64,000 nucleotides of DNA from NCBI GenBank assembly GCA_025757745.1, contig CP107217.1:186001-250000 (forward strand), written 5' to 3'. The DNA is from Coriobacteriaceae bacterium. GTDB lineage: Bacteria > Actinomycetota > Coriobacteriia > Coriobacteriales > Coriobacteriaceae. Below the pieces are notes generated by a model. It was not told the DNA's origin. It saw nothing but the letters and a program-made list of their open reading frames with translations, and searched no databases. The position numbers were made by a program, and so were the translations under genes. Positions 18,811-26,342 of this stretch are shown here, in pieces. How positions within the stretch are numbered: the stretch's first letter is position 1; each line of letters opens with the position of its first letter.

Positions 18811-18877
18811 AGTTGCGGTGGAATAGTCCCTAAATCAAAGTCATGGGGCTTTAAACAGGAACTATTCCACCGCAACT
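18811..18877. repeat. Palindrome AGTTGCGGTGGAATAGT family, copy 1
   Basis: Perfect 17-base arms (18811-18827 and 18861-18877). It lies between the convergent LuxR remnant and mgtA and would act as a two-way terminator. A second copy is at 59585-59651, again between convergent genes. Confidence 0.7.
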
Positions 18878-18965
18878 GCTGAGGGGACAGACTGCGGCAG
18901 CGGCAGAGGCGTTGGCAGCTGTGGTAGTGGCAACGGCATCTGGCAGGGTGTTTTCCGTCTGCTCG

Positions 18966-21734
18966 CTACAGCAGCTCGCCGTGGCGGGCAATGTAGCGGC
19001 GCTTTGCCAGCTGGGTGAGCGCGATATAGGCGGTAACGATGCCAATGAGCAGCCCAAAAAAGCTCGTGGGCAGCGTCATGAGGCCGAGCGCATCGGCGAT
19101 GGGGCTTGCCGGCAGCCAGGTGACAAGCGCCAGGCCTAGCACGGTGAGAGCGCACAGTGCCGGCGCGGCGTGGTCACGTGGGCTCGGCAGATGCGGGGAG
19201 CGCAGCATGTGGACCACGAGTGTCTGCGACCACATGGACTCGACAAACCAGCCGCTCTGGAAGAGTGCAGCGAAGGTCGCCATACCCGCGACGTTGCCCG
19301 TCCCGGAGAGCTCGGACCAGCTTGCGCCCACGGTGGCGGGGCACACCACAAAGAAGAGCGCGGCGAAGGTCACGATGTCAAACAGCGAGCTCACAGGGCC
19401 CAGCTCGAGCATAAAGCCCTTGATGGACGCGGCGTCCCAGGCGCGCGGGCGGGCAGTCCAGGCGTCATCGACGGTGTCCCACGGCAGCGCGATGCACACG
19501 ATCTCGTAGACCAGCGACAGCAGCACCAGCTGTAGGGCACTCATGGGCAAAAACGGCAAGAACAGGCTCGCGACGGTCACGGACAGCACGTTGCCAAAGT
19601 TGGAGCTCACTGTGGTCTTGAGGTACTTGAGCAGGTTGCCGTAGGTGCGGCGGCCTTCGATGATTCCGCGTTCGAGCACGCCCAGGTCCTTCTGAAGCAA
19701 GATGATATCGGCGGATTCCTTGGCAATGTCGACGGCCGAATCGACTGAGATGCCGCAATCGCTCGCACGCATGGCGGCGGCGTCGTTGATGCCGTCGCCC
19801 ATAAAGCCCACGGTGTGGCCGAGTAGCTCGCGCATGACGCGCACCAGGCGCGCCTTCTGCAACGGCGAGAGCTTGGCGAAGAGGTGGGTTTTCTCGGCGC
19901 GCTCGGCAAGCTCGGCGTCGTCGAGCGCATCGATCTCGGAGCCGAGCAAGACGTTGCTCGCATCGATGCCGATCTGCGCGCAGACGGTGGCGGCGACGCG
20001 GTCGTTGTCGCCGGTCAGGACCTTGACCGCCACGCCCTTGGCCTCGAGGGTGGCGACGGCGCCCGCGGCACTTGCTTTGGGCGGATCGAGGAAGGCCAAA
20101 AAGCCCATCAGCACCATGTCGCATTCGTCGGCGATGCCAAACTCGCCCACGCAGCGCGGATCGGTCTTCTGTGCCACGGCAATCACACGCAGGCCCTCGG
20201 CGTTAAGATCGGCGACCTGCTTGCGAATCTGGGCGAGCTTGTCTTCGGCGAGCGGCCGGGCGATGCCATCGACCTCGACAAAGGAGCAGATCTCGAGCAT
20301 TTCCTCGGCAGCTCCCTTGGTAACCATCTGGGTTTTGCCTTGGGAGTCGGCGACAACTACGCTCAGGCGACGGCGCGAGAAATCGAAGGGCACCTCGTCG
20401 ACCTTGGTATAGCGGTCGCGCAGGCTCTGGCCCAGCATGGAATCGGGCACGACGGTCGAGGGCGTCACATCGGCACGGTCGATTACGGCCAGGTCGATAA
20501 GGTTTTTGAGGCCGGTCTGGAAGAAGCTGTTCAAAAACGCATGGCGCAGCACGCGCGCGTCCTCGTTGCCATCGGTGTTGAGGTAGCGCTCGAGCACGAT
20601 GCGGTCTTCGGTGAGGGTGCCGGTCTTGTCGCAGCACAGGACGTCCATCGCGCCGAGGTTTTGAATCGCCGGCAGCTCCTTGACGATAACCTGGCGACGG
20701 GCGAGGTCCTTGGCGCCCTGCGACAGGCTTGTGGTCACGATGACGGGAAGCATCTGCGGCGTGATGCCCACGGCCACGCTCGTGGCGAACAGCAGCGCGT
20801 CGATGACGTTGCCCTTGGTGGCGGCGTTGATGGCAAAGACGGCCGGCGCCATAACGAGCATGAGGCGTACGAGCAGCATGGAGACGCTCGAGACGCCGTG
20901 GTCAAACGCGCTCTTCTCGCCGCGCCCGTTGAGCATCTTGGCGATGCCGCCCAGGTAGGTGTCCGAGCCGGTGGCAACGACAAGCGCCATGGCGGTGCCG
21001 TTTTGCACGGAGGTGCCGGTAAAGACGATGTTCTTGCAGGCAGAGAGCGGCAGCGCGGAGCCGTCGGCACCATCGACGACGGTGACGGCAGCGGTCTTCT
21101 CGACGGCCTCGCTCTCGCCGGTGAGTGCGGACTCGATCACAAACAGGTCGCGCGCGGTGATGACGCGGGCATCGGCCGGCACCATATCGCCGGCAGAGAG
21201 GCGGATCACATCGCCGGGGACGAGCTCGTCGAAGAGGATCTCGACGCGCTCGCCGTCGCGCAGGACGGTGCAAGTGTTGGAGACCAGGTCCTTGAGGGCC
21301 TCTGCCGCATTGCCGCTGCGGGCTTCCTGGATAAACTTCATACCGCCCGATACCAGCAGCATGATGCCGATGACGATGACCGTGGAGGGGTCGCGCTGCG
21401 GCTCGGGCACGGCGAGCACGTCGATGTAGAGTGAGACCAGCGCGAGCGCGGCGAGGATGCCGGCGAAGGGATCGATGAACGCGTCGGCGATGCGGCGGGC
21501 GAGCGTCTTGGTCGGCGCTTCGATGGTGTTGGGGCCGGCGGCATCCAGGCGCTCGGTTGCCTGCTCGGCGGTGAGGCCGTTTGCCGTGGCGTCAAGCAGT
21601 ACGAGAGCGTCCTCGGCGCTATGGGTGGCGGCGAATATGGTGTTCTTGGACAGGCCGGTGCGAGCGGCAGGGCGCGCCGTGCGGCGGCGCTTGGAGATGG
21701 CTTCGAGAACCGTGGCGGTTTTGAGCATCAGCAT
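18966..21734 (-). CDS. mgtA: Magnesium-translocating P-type ATPase
   Basis: This 922-residue P-type ATPase should import Mg2+. The phosphorylation motif DKTGTLT lies in VLCCDKTGTLTEDRIVL (near residue 390). TGES (in SALTGESEAV, near residue 183), TGDND and GDGINDAAAM (near residue 650) are intact. About ten helices are visible, and the C-terminal half has ESMWSQTLVVHMLRSPHLP, typical of MgtA/MgtB. The start at 21734 is supported by AAGGAGG. No mgtC is adjacent. Upstream is a 23-codon frame with its own ribosome binding site that could be a regulatory leader. Confidence 0.93.
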   Translation of the reverse strand: MLMLKTATVLEAISKRRRTARPAARTGLSKNTIFAATHSAEDALVLLDATANGLTAEQATERLDAAGPNTIEAPTKTLARRIADAFIDPFAGILAALALVSLYIDVLAVPEPQRDPSTVIVIGIMLLVSGGMKFIQEARSGNAAEALKDLVSNTCTVLRDGERVEILFDELVPGDVIRLSAGDMVPADARVITARDLFVIESALTGESEAVEKTAAVTVVDGADGSALPLSACKNIVFTGTSVQNGTAMALVVATGSDTYLGGIAKMLNGRGEKSAFDHGVSSVSMLLVRLMLVMAPAVFAINAATKGNVIDALLFATSVAVGITPQMLPVIVTTSLSQGAKDLARRQVIVKELPAIQNLGAMDVLCCDKTGTLTEDRIVLERYLNTDGNEDARVLRHAFLNSFFQTGLKNLIDLAVIDRADVTPSTVVPDSMLGQSLRDRYTKVDEVPFDFSRRRLSVVVADSQGKTQMVTKGAAEEMLEICSFVEVDGIARPLAEDKLAQIRKQVADLNAEGLRVIAVAQKTDPRCVGEFGIADECDMVLMGFLAFLDPPKASAAGAVATLEAKGVAVKVLTGDNDRVAATVCAQIGIDASNVLLGSEIDALDDAELAERAEKTHLFAKLSPLQKARLVRVMRELLGHTVGFMGDGINDAAAMRASDCGISVDSAVDIAKESADIILLQKDLGVLERGIIEGRRTYGNLLKYLKTTVSSNFGNVLSVTVASLFLPFLPMSALQLVLLSLVYEIVCIALPWDTVDDAWTARPRAWDAASIKGFMLELGPVSSLFDIVTFAALFFVVCPATVGASWSELSGTGNVAGMATFAALFQSGWFVESMWSQTLVVHMLRSPHLPSPRDHAAPALCALTVLGLALVTWLPASPIADALGLMTLPTSFFGLLIGIVTAYIALTQLAKRRYIARHGELL

Positions 21735-21819
21735 AGGGTCCTCCTTGTTGAAGGGAGTTAGCGTACGTGTCGTATTGAGTTGCAAAAAACCTAGATGTCG
21801 CTCACGTCAAGCTCACGAA

Positions 21820-21851
21820 CCACCACAAAGGGGGCAGGCACCTTTGTGGGG
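21820..21851 (-). repeat. Dispersed CCACAAAGG...CCTTTGTGG element, minus orientation
   Basis: Arms CCACAAAGG (21823-21831) and CCTTTGTGG (21841-21849) surround a reversed core. It lies between the putative leader frame and mgtA, in the 5' untranslated region of mgtA. Confidence 0.7.
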
Positions 21852-21876
21852 GGGGTTGACGATCTGCCGGTGGCGT

Positions 21877-21948
21877 TTATGCGTGTGCGGAGTCCTCGCG
21901 GCGTGCCGAGGGCGACATGCAGGTTTTTCGACTAGGACTGCCTTCCAT
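21877..21948 (-). CDS. Putative 23-residue leader peptide upstream of mgtA
   Basis: A TAGGAGG site lies six bases before an ATG that opens a 23-codon frame, MEGSPSRKTCMSPSARREDS followed by AHA and a stop. It ends about 140 bases before the mgtA start on the same strand. Enterobacterial mgtA is controlled by a short proline-rich leader peptide; this frame has only two prolines, so the analogy is weak. It is too short for composition to prove coding. I saw no M-box riboswitch. The strong ribosome binding site is the main support. Confidence 0.35.
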   Translation of the reverse strand: MEGSPSRKTCMSPSARREDSAHA

Positions 21949-22032
21949 GGCACACCTCCTAAAGGCTGAGCGCAGCGCGCTTTGGGTATCTCGTACCCCT
22001 TTTTAATCCGCCCGTATTCTTGATGAGGGGGT

Positions 22033-22044
22033 TTGACATGTCAA
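22033..22044. promoter_or_regulatory. Palindrome TTGACATGTCAA between mgtA and pyrE
   Basis: A perfect 12-base palindrome extended by GGGG and CCCC with one extra base. It contains a -35-like TTGACA on both strands and sits in the divergent gap, so it may serve as operator or promoter for either gene. Confidence 0.4.
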
Positions 22045-22174
22045 CCCCATTGTTCGGAAAACCATTCCCTCTGACAAAGCCTTTACAGAATGCCGTGGCC
22101 CCAAAGCGCGCCCGCATCGACGCTTCGCCTGCGCTAAACTGGAAGGCACGTACGCGATTACGAGAGGAGCCCGC

Positions 22175-22855
22175 ATGGAGGCTTACAAGCAAGAGTTCAT
22201 CAAGTTTATGGTTGAGTCCGACGTCCTTAAGTTCGGCAGCTTTACGCTCAAGAGCGGCCGTCAGTCTCCGTTCTTTATGAATGCCGGCGCTTACGTGACG
22301 GGCTATCAGCTCAAGAAGCTGGGCGAGTATTACGCCCAGGCCATCCACGATAACTTTGGCGACGATTTTGACGTGCTGTTTGGGCCGGCCTACAAGGGCA
22401 TTCCGCTGGCCGTCGTGACCGCAATTGCCTACCACGAGCTGTACGGCAAGGAGGTCAAGTACTGCTGCGACCGCAAGGAGGCCAAGGACCACGGCGCCGA
22501 CAAGGGCAACCTGCTGGGCTATGAGCCCCAGGACGGCGATCGCGTGGTCATGGTCGAGGATGTCACCACCAGCGGCAAGTCCATCGACGAGACCTATCCC
22601 AAGGTTAAGGCTGCTGCCGACGTCGAAATCAAGGGCCTGATCGTGTCCCTCAACCGCATGGAGGTCGGCAAGGGCGGCGTGACCACCGCGCAGAAGGAGA
22701 TCGAGGCCAAGTACGGTTTCCCCGTCGCGAGCATCGTTTCCATGGCCGAGGTCGTCGAGACCCTCTACAACCACGAGATCGATGGCAAGGTCGTCATCGA
22801 TGACGAGCTCAAGGCCGCCATCGACGCCTACTACGAGCAGTACGGAGCACGCTAG
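22175..22855 (+). CDS. pyrE: Orotate phosphoribosyltransferase
   Basis: This 226-residue enzyme joins orotate to PRPP to form OMP in pyrimidine synthesis. The PRPP-binding loop reads VVMVEDVTTSGKSIDE (about residues 124-139). FTLKSGRQSPFFMNAG near residues 24-39 matches the substrate-binding N-terminal part, and GPAYKGIPLA precedes the active-site Lys region. Length fits the bacterial family. GAGAGGAG precedes the ATG. Other pyr genes are not in the window. Its stop codon merges directly with the first hairpin of a structured 3' element. Confidence 0.93.
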   Translation: MEAYKQEFIKFMVESDVLKFGSFTLKSGRQSPFFMNAGAYVTGYQLKKLGEYYAQAIHDNFGDDFDVLFGPAYKGIPLAVVTAIAYHELYGKEVKYCCDRKEAKDHGADKGNLLGYEPQDGDRVVMVEDVTTSGKSIDETYPKVKAAADVEIKGLIVSLNRMEVGKGGVTTAQKEIEAKYGFPVASIVSMAEVVETLYNHEIDGKVVIDDELKAAIDAYYEQYGAR

Positions 22856-23003
22856 TTACGGCGTTTTACCAAACGCCGTAACCGGCCGACGCTGCGCGCC
22901 GCCCAGGACGACAATTTGTCATTCAAAAGGCGAGGCATGACCAGAAGGTCTATGCCTCGCCTTTTTCATGCCAACTTGTTCGTCCTGGACGGCGCTCGCT
23001 GTC
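22855..23003 (+). repeat. Structured 3' element, copy A
   Basis: Composite of a perfect 12-base-arm hairpin (22855-22866 with 22871-22882) and a long nested stem. The outer stem pairs 22896-22910 with 22981-22995. The inner stem pairs 22925-22942 with 22947-22965, closed by an AGAA loop, with a bulged T at 22951. CGACGCTG and CGCTGTCC motifs flank it. Copies B and C have the same plan with compensatory base changes. The first hairpin begins inside the pyrE stop codon. Confidence 0.85.
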
Positions 23004-23040
23004 CGTCCTCTACCTGCGTCGTTGTCTCGCTTCGGATGGG

Positions 23041-23069
23041 TGGTCATTGGGGACGTTCTTAAATGACTA
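23041..23069. repeat. Small TAGTCATT-GGGGACGTTC-AATGACTA palindrome
   Basis: Arms TGGTCATT and AATGACTA surround GGGGACGTTC. The same element recurs at 51618-51646, and a damaged form lies near 25440 and 18400. It follows structured element A in order, as in copy C. Confidence 0.65.
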
Positions 23070-23078
23070 GTCAGAAAT

Positions 23079-23142
23079 GAGCGTGGATAATCTCCCGGTT
23101 TTGGCCTGTGTGCGGGCTCAAAGTGGGAGATTATCCACGCTC
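23079..23142. terminator. Hairpin with 18-bp perfect arms
   Basis: Arms 23079-23096 and 23125-23142 (GAGCGTGGATAATCTCCC and complement) with a 28-base loop. It lies between pyrE with its repeats and the minus-strand RpiR remnant, whose stop codon is just beyond, and could end that transcript. Confidence 0.5.
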
Positions 23143-23175
23143 GTTAGATATGCGTCCGAAAATCCACGCTCGTCG

Positions 23176-23739
23176 CTACTTAAGCCCCGGGAGGCGGGTG
23201 TAGGGAAACGAGTGCTCCAGGAATTCGGAGCAGCGGGCGTAGTCTTTGGCGAAGTAGCTGCTGTAGAGCGAATCGAGCACGTATTGCACGGCGATGTGGC
23301 TGGCGAACTGCGTGATGCGATGCGTCATACTCTCGTGGTCACTCACCGTGAGGTAGGCGGCAAAGCCAGGGTGAATGCGAGCGCAATAAGGCGTGCCGAT
23401 GACGATGACCGGGACATGCCGGCTGCTGAGAATCGGCAAGATGTCCTTGAGGTTGGGGGCAAGGCCGCCGTAGGAGATGACGATTGCCGCATGGTCGGGA
23501 CCCGAGGCGAGCGCCGTACGCACCTGGGCCTCAGCGCCGTCGTGGCACGTTGCGCTTTTGCCGGCGGAGAGCAGGCGGTCGCGGAACATTCCTGCTGGAT
23601 AGAGGTTGTGCGAGCCCGTGTAGATGTCGACCTGTCGGGCGTTCGCGATGAGCTTGGCGGCGTGGTCAAGCTGCGTGGGGTCGAGCAGCTCCTGCGTTTC
23701 GGCCAGCGTGGTCTGGTAGAGCCCTTCCATGCGCTCCAT
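23176..23739 (-). pseudogene. RpiR/MurR-type SIS-domain protein lacking its HTH
   Basis: The 187 residues correspond to the C-terminal SIS sugar-phosphate-binding domain of RpiR-family regulators: LIANARQVDIYTGSHNLYPA, then AAIVISYGGLAPNLKDILPIL and VPVIVIGTP. The usual N-terminal helix-turn-helix of about 75 residues is missing. Just upstream an in-frame TAA occurs, while a neighbouring frame reads MSISFASRVDKLS, suggestive of the lost linker. No ribosome binding site precedes the first ATG. This is most likely a decayed regulator, perhaps once controlling the adjacent PTS gene. A stand-alone SIS protein is the alternative. Confidence 0.6.
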
Positions 23740-23914
23740 AACCTGCAGGCGATACTCAGCTTATCGACCCGCGATGCAAAGGAGATACTCATCCCACGAG
23801 CACTACCGGGAAGGGCTTGCGATTCGAGCCCTCACCTTAGCAATTTGACCATTTGGCACTATAATCACCATAGGCATGCGCATAACGTTGCGCTTAATCA
23901 AGAGGAGAAAACAT

Positions 23915-24451
23915 ATGGGTCTGTTTGACATGTTTAAGAAGAAGACTGAGCCCGCGGCAGCTGCTGCTCCGGCCTCCATCTCTGCTTCTGCTGGCGCCGA
24001 CGTGCTGTGCTCGCCTGTCAAGGGCAAGGTCATCAAGATGGCCGACGTGCCCGATCCCGTCTTTGGTGGCGAGGTTCTGGGCAAGGGTTGCGCTGTGTGG
24101 CCCGAGGACGACCTGGTCTACGCTCCCTGCGACGGCAAGGTGACCGTCACCATGGGTCACGCCGTGGGCCTGCAGTCCGATAGCGGCATCGAGGTTCTGG
24201 TGCACGTTGGCGTCGATACCGTCAACATGAACGGTGATGGCTTCGAGGGCTTCGTCAAGGCCGACGACGTTGTCAAAGCTGGTCAGCCCATACTCAAGAT
24301 CGACCGCGCCAAGATCGCTGCCGCCGGTTACAAGGACTGCGTCGTCGTGGCCGTGTCCAACACCGCCGAGTTCGCTGACGTCGAGCTCGCCGTCGAGGCC
24401 GAGTCTGCCGCCGCCGCCGGTGACGCCATCGTTAAGGTCGTCCGCAAGTAG
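23915..24451 (+). CDS. crr: PTS glucose-type EIIA component
   Basis: This 178-residue phosphocarrier accepts phosphate from HPr and passes it to sugar-specific EIIB domains. The short N-terminal helix MGLFDMFKKK recalls the membrane-binding start of E. coli EIIA-Glc. Key motifs are DPVFGGEVLGKGCAV (about 47-61), YAPCDGKVTVTMGHAVGL with a structural His (about 69-86), and GIEVLVHVGVDTVNM with the phosphorylated His (near residue 96). It stands alone with a strong AAGAGGAG site and a terminator, as is common for shared EIIA proteins. Confidence 0.92.
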   Translation: MGLFDMFKKKTEPAAAAAPASISASAGADVLCSPVKGKVIKMADVPDPVFGGEVLGKGCAVWPEDDLVYAPCDGKVTVTMGHAVGLQSDSGIEVLVHVGVDTVNMNGDGFEGFVKADDVVKAGQPILKIDRAKIAAAGYKDCVVVAVSNTAEFADVELAVEAESAAAAGDAIVKVVRK

Positions 24452-24474
24452 TCTGCGGCATCCAGAAGATGCGC

Positions 24475-24506
24475 AAGGGTGGTCGGGTTGTCCGGCCACC
24501 CTTTTT
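24475..24506 (+). terminator. Intrinsic terminator after the EIIA gene
   Basis: AAGGGTGGTCGG pairs with CCGGCCACCCTT (one wobble), followed by a run of six T. Confidence 0.85.
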
Positions 24507-24684
24507 TAATAGGCTAAACAGGTGCATTTTATTGCAAGGGGCTTGCTTTACGGGCCATTCGTTCGTCAAATTGAGCCGCCTGCGCTTTTGCGACGCAGGG
24601 GGTTGGGCCGGGCCGCTAATATGGACTTGCTGTTACGACGTGCGCTGCGCAGGGAACGCGGCGCCGCTTGTTTGGAGGAATGTC

Positions 24685-25242
24685 ATGAAAAAGAAGCTGC
24701 TGCTTGCGCCCCTGATGGCTGCCCTGGTCGCGTGCGTGGTTTTGCTTTCCGGCTGCGGAGGGCCTTCGGTGGAGGAGCTCATCACCAACGACCTTACGAG
24801 CCAGTTTGACGAGATCAAGAACGGCGGCGATGATTTCCTCTCCGGTCTGGAAGAGGCTTCGGGCGACGAGTTTGAGCAACTGGGCATCGATCCCAAGGAG
24901 TACGCCAAGAGCTATCTCGAGGGCTTTGATTACAAGATCGGCGATGTGACGGTCGATGAGGACAAGGGCACTGCGACCGCCGAGGTTACCATCACCTGCA
25001 AGTCCATGAATAAGATCGTCGAAGATTTCGCCACCCAGTATCAGGAGAAGGTCGCCGCACTCGATACGATGCCTTCCGAGGATGACCTGTACAAGATGGC
25101 CGGCCAGGTCATGGTCGACGTGACCAAGGCCGCTAAGACCAAGGACACCAAGGTCACCTTTAAATATTCCGCCAACGAGGATAACGAGTGGTCTGCCGAC
25201 GATTCCGCAACCACCGAGATGATGAATGCGATGATGAGCTAG
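24685..25242 (+). CDS. Small lipoprotein, DUF5105-like
   Basis: This 185-residue secreted lipoprotein has KKK at the start, a hydrophobic core and the lipobox LLSGC (Cys near residue 24). The mature part is acidic and helical, with repeated Asp/Glu and Lys. SYLEGFDYKIGDVTVDEDKG then TATAEVTITCKS suggests a small alpha/beta fold like that of DUF5105 proteins; this family idea is tentative. GGAGG lies before the ATG. The gene stands alone, followed by structured element B. Function unknown. Confidence 0.75.
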   Translation: MKKKLLLAPLMAALVACVVLLSGCGGPSVEELITNDLTSQFDEIKNGGDDFLSGLEEASGDEFEQLGIDPKEYAKSYLEGFDYKIGDVTVDEDKGTATAEVTITCKSMNKIVEDFATQYQEKVAALDTMPSEDDLYKMAGQVMVDVTKAAKTKDTKVTFKYSANEDNEWSADDSATTEMMNAMMS

Positions 25243-25260
25243 GGGGTTACGCGGTAGTTC

Positions 25261-25409
25261 GTTACGGCGTTTTACCAAACGCCGTAACTGCTCGACGCTG
25301 CGCGGGCACCAGAGCGACAACTTGTCATTCAAAGAGGACGGCATGACCAGAAGGTCTATGCCGTCCTCTTTTCATGCCAATTTGTTCGCTCTGGTGCCCG
25401 CTCGCTGTC
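25261..25409 (+). repeat. Structured 3' element, copy B
   Basis: Same plan as copy A. The first hairpin is 25261-25272 with 25277-25288. The outer stem is 25302-25316 with 25387-25401, a perfect 15 base pairs. The inner stem is 25331-25348 with 25353-25372 around AGAA. Stem sequences differ from A at many positions, but pairing is kept on both sides. It lies 18 bases after the lipoprotein stop codon. Confidence 0.85.
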
Positions 25410-25568
25410 CGTCCTCTACCTGCGACGCTGCCATCGCTGGAGTAGTCATTGGGAAGGTGGCAGTTGGGACGTTCCTTTTCTGCCGACAGTTGGGGACACT
25501 CCCTTGGTGCAGGGGGGCAGCTAAAAGAGCCCCGTCCCACATTAGCATCCCGTGGGAGGGATGAGCGG
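25410..25568. other. Mosaic of dispersed-repeat fragments
   Basis: Contains a damaged TAGTCATTGGG element, TTGGGACGTTC, TTGGGGACACTC and the half element AGCTAAAAGAGCCCCGTCCC (25519-25539) that also forms the right arm of the hairpin before luxS. It looks like repeated insertion or recombination between repeat families. No gene seen. Confidence 0.55.
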
Positions 25569-26237
25569 TTACTCGCCCAGGATCAGCGCCGCGAGCTCGT
25601 CCTGGGTGTCCACCACGTAGTCGGCGCCGGCGGCTTCCAGCTCTGCACGGCCGCGGAAGCCCCAGCTGACGCCCGCACTCTTAAGGCCAGCGTTGTGGCC
25701 GGTCAAAACATCGACATTGGAATCGCCCACATAGAGTGTGGTTGCCGGGTCGGCGCCTAGCTCTTTCATCACATGCAGCGTAACAGGCGCCTCGGGCTTG
25801 GGAGGAAACGCATCGACGCGGCCCTGCACCAGCGCAAAGCGCTCGGAACCAAAATACTTCTCGATAAGCGGAGCGGCCAAGACATGGTCCTTGTTAGTGA
25901 GCACGGCAAGCTGCACGCCCGCGGCGCGCAGGCGGTCGAGCATCTCGATCGTGCCGGCATAGGGAGCGGTGTGGTCCTCCTTGTGCTCGCCGTAATAAGC
26001 CCTAAACTCGGCAAGCGTCTGCTCAAACATGCGGCCGTCGCCCGCATACTCGGCGGGCATAAAGCGCTCAACCAGCTTGAGCATGCCGTTTCCCACCTTA
26101 TAGCGGTATTCGTCAACGGCAAACGTGGGCCAGCCGTGCGTCTCGCAGGTATGGTTGCCGGCGGCCGCCAGGTCCTCGAGCGTGTTGAGGATGGTGCCGT
26201 CCAGGTCAAAGATCACATGGGAAAAAGCTGCTGCCAT
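25569..26237 (-). CDS. HAD-family phosphatase (phosphoglycolate phosphatase-like)
   Basis: This 222-residue HAD hydrolase has motif I in HVIFDLDGTILNT (about residues 8-20), motif II in LAVLTNKD (near 110), a Lys in FPPKPEAP (near 148) and motif IV in TLYVGDSNVDV (near 172). The alpha-helical cap in between fits the Gph subgroup, which removes phosphate from 2-phosphoglycolate or similar small molecules. Substrate is not certain. The ATG at 26237 follows AGGAG. The hypE gene lies 105 bases upstream on the same strand, but operon membership is doubtful. Confidence 0.88.
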   Translation of the reverse strand: MAAAFSHVIFDLDGTILNTLEDLAAAGNHTCETHGWPTFAVDEYRYKVGNGMLKLVERFMPAEYAGDGRMFEQTLAEFRAYYGEHKEDHTAPYAGTIEMLDRLRAAGVQLAVLTNKDHVLAAPLIEKYFGSERFALVQGRVDAFPPKPEAPVTLHVMKELGADPATTLYVGDSNVDVLTGHNAGLKSAGVSWGFRGRAELEAAGADYVVDTQDELAALILGE

Positions 26238-26342
26238 GGGTGCTCCTGCCGCTTGAGTTGTAAAACGCACCCCATGATACTGGGCATGCGTGCCGGGCAT
26301 GTTTGGAATCTGAATATCTTTAATAGCCCTGAGCCTTTGTCG

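Noticed and set aside
21735..22174. M-box magnesium riboswitch before mgtA
   Set aside because: I found no conserved M-box blocks; the leader contains a short frame and a dispersed palindrome instead.
23077..23928. Plus-strand frame overlapping the RpiR remnant and the EIIA start
   Set aside because: It starts in a hairpin arm and covers the SIS domain in antisense; no features of its own.
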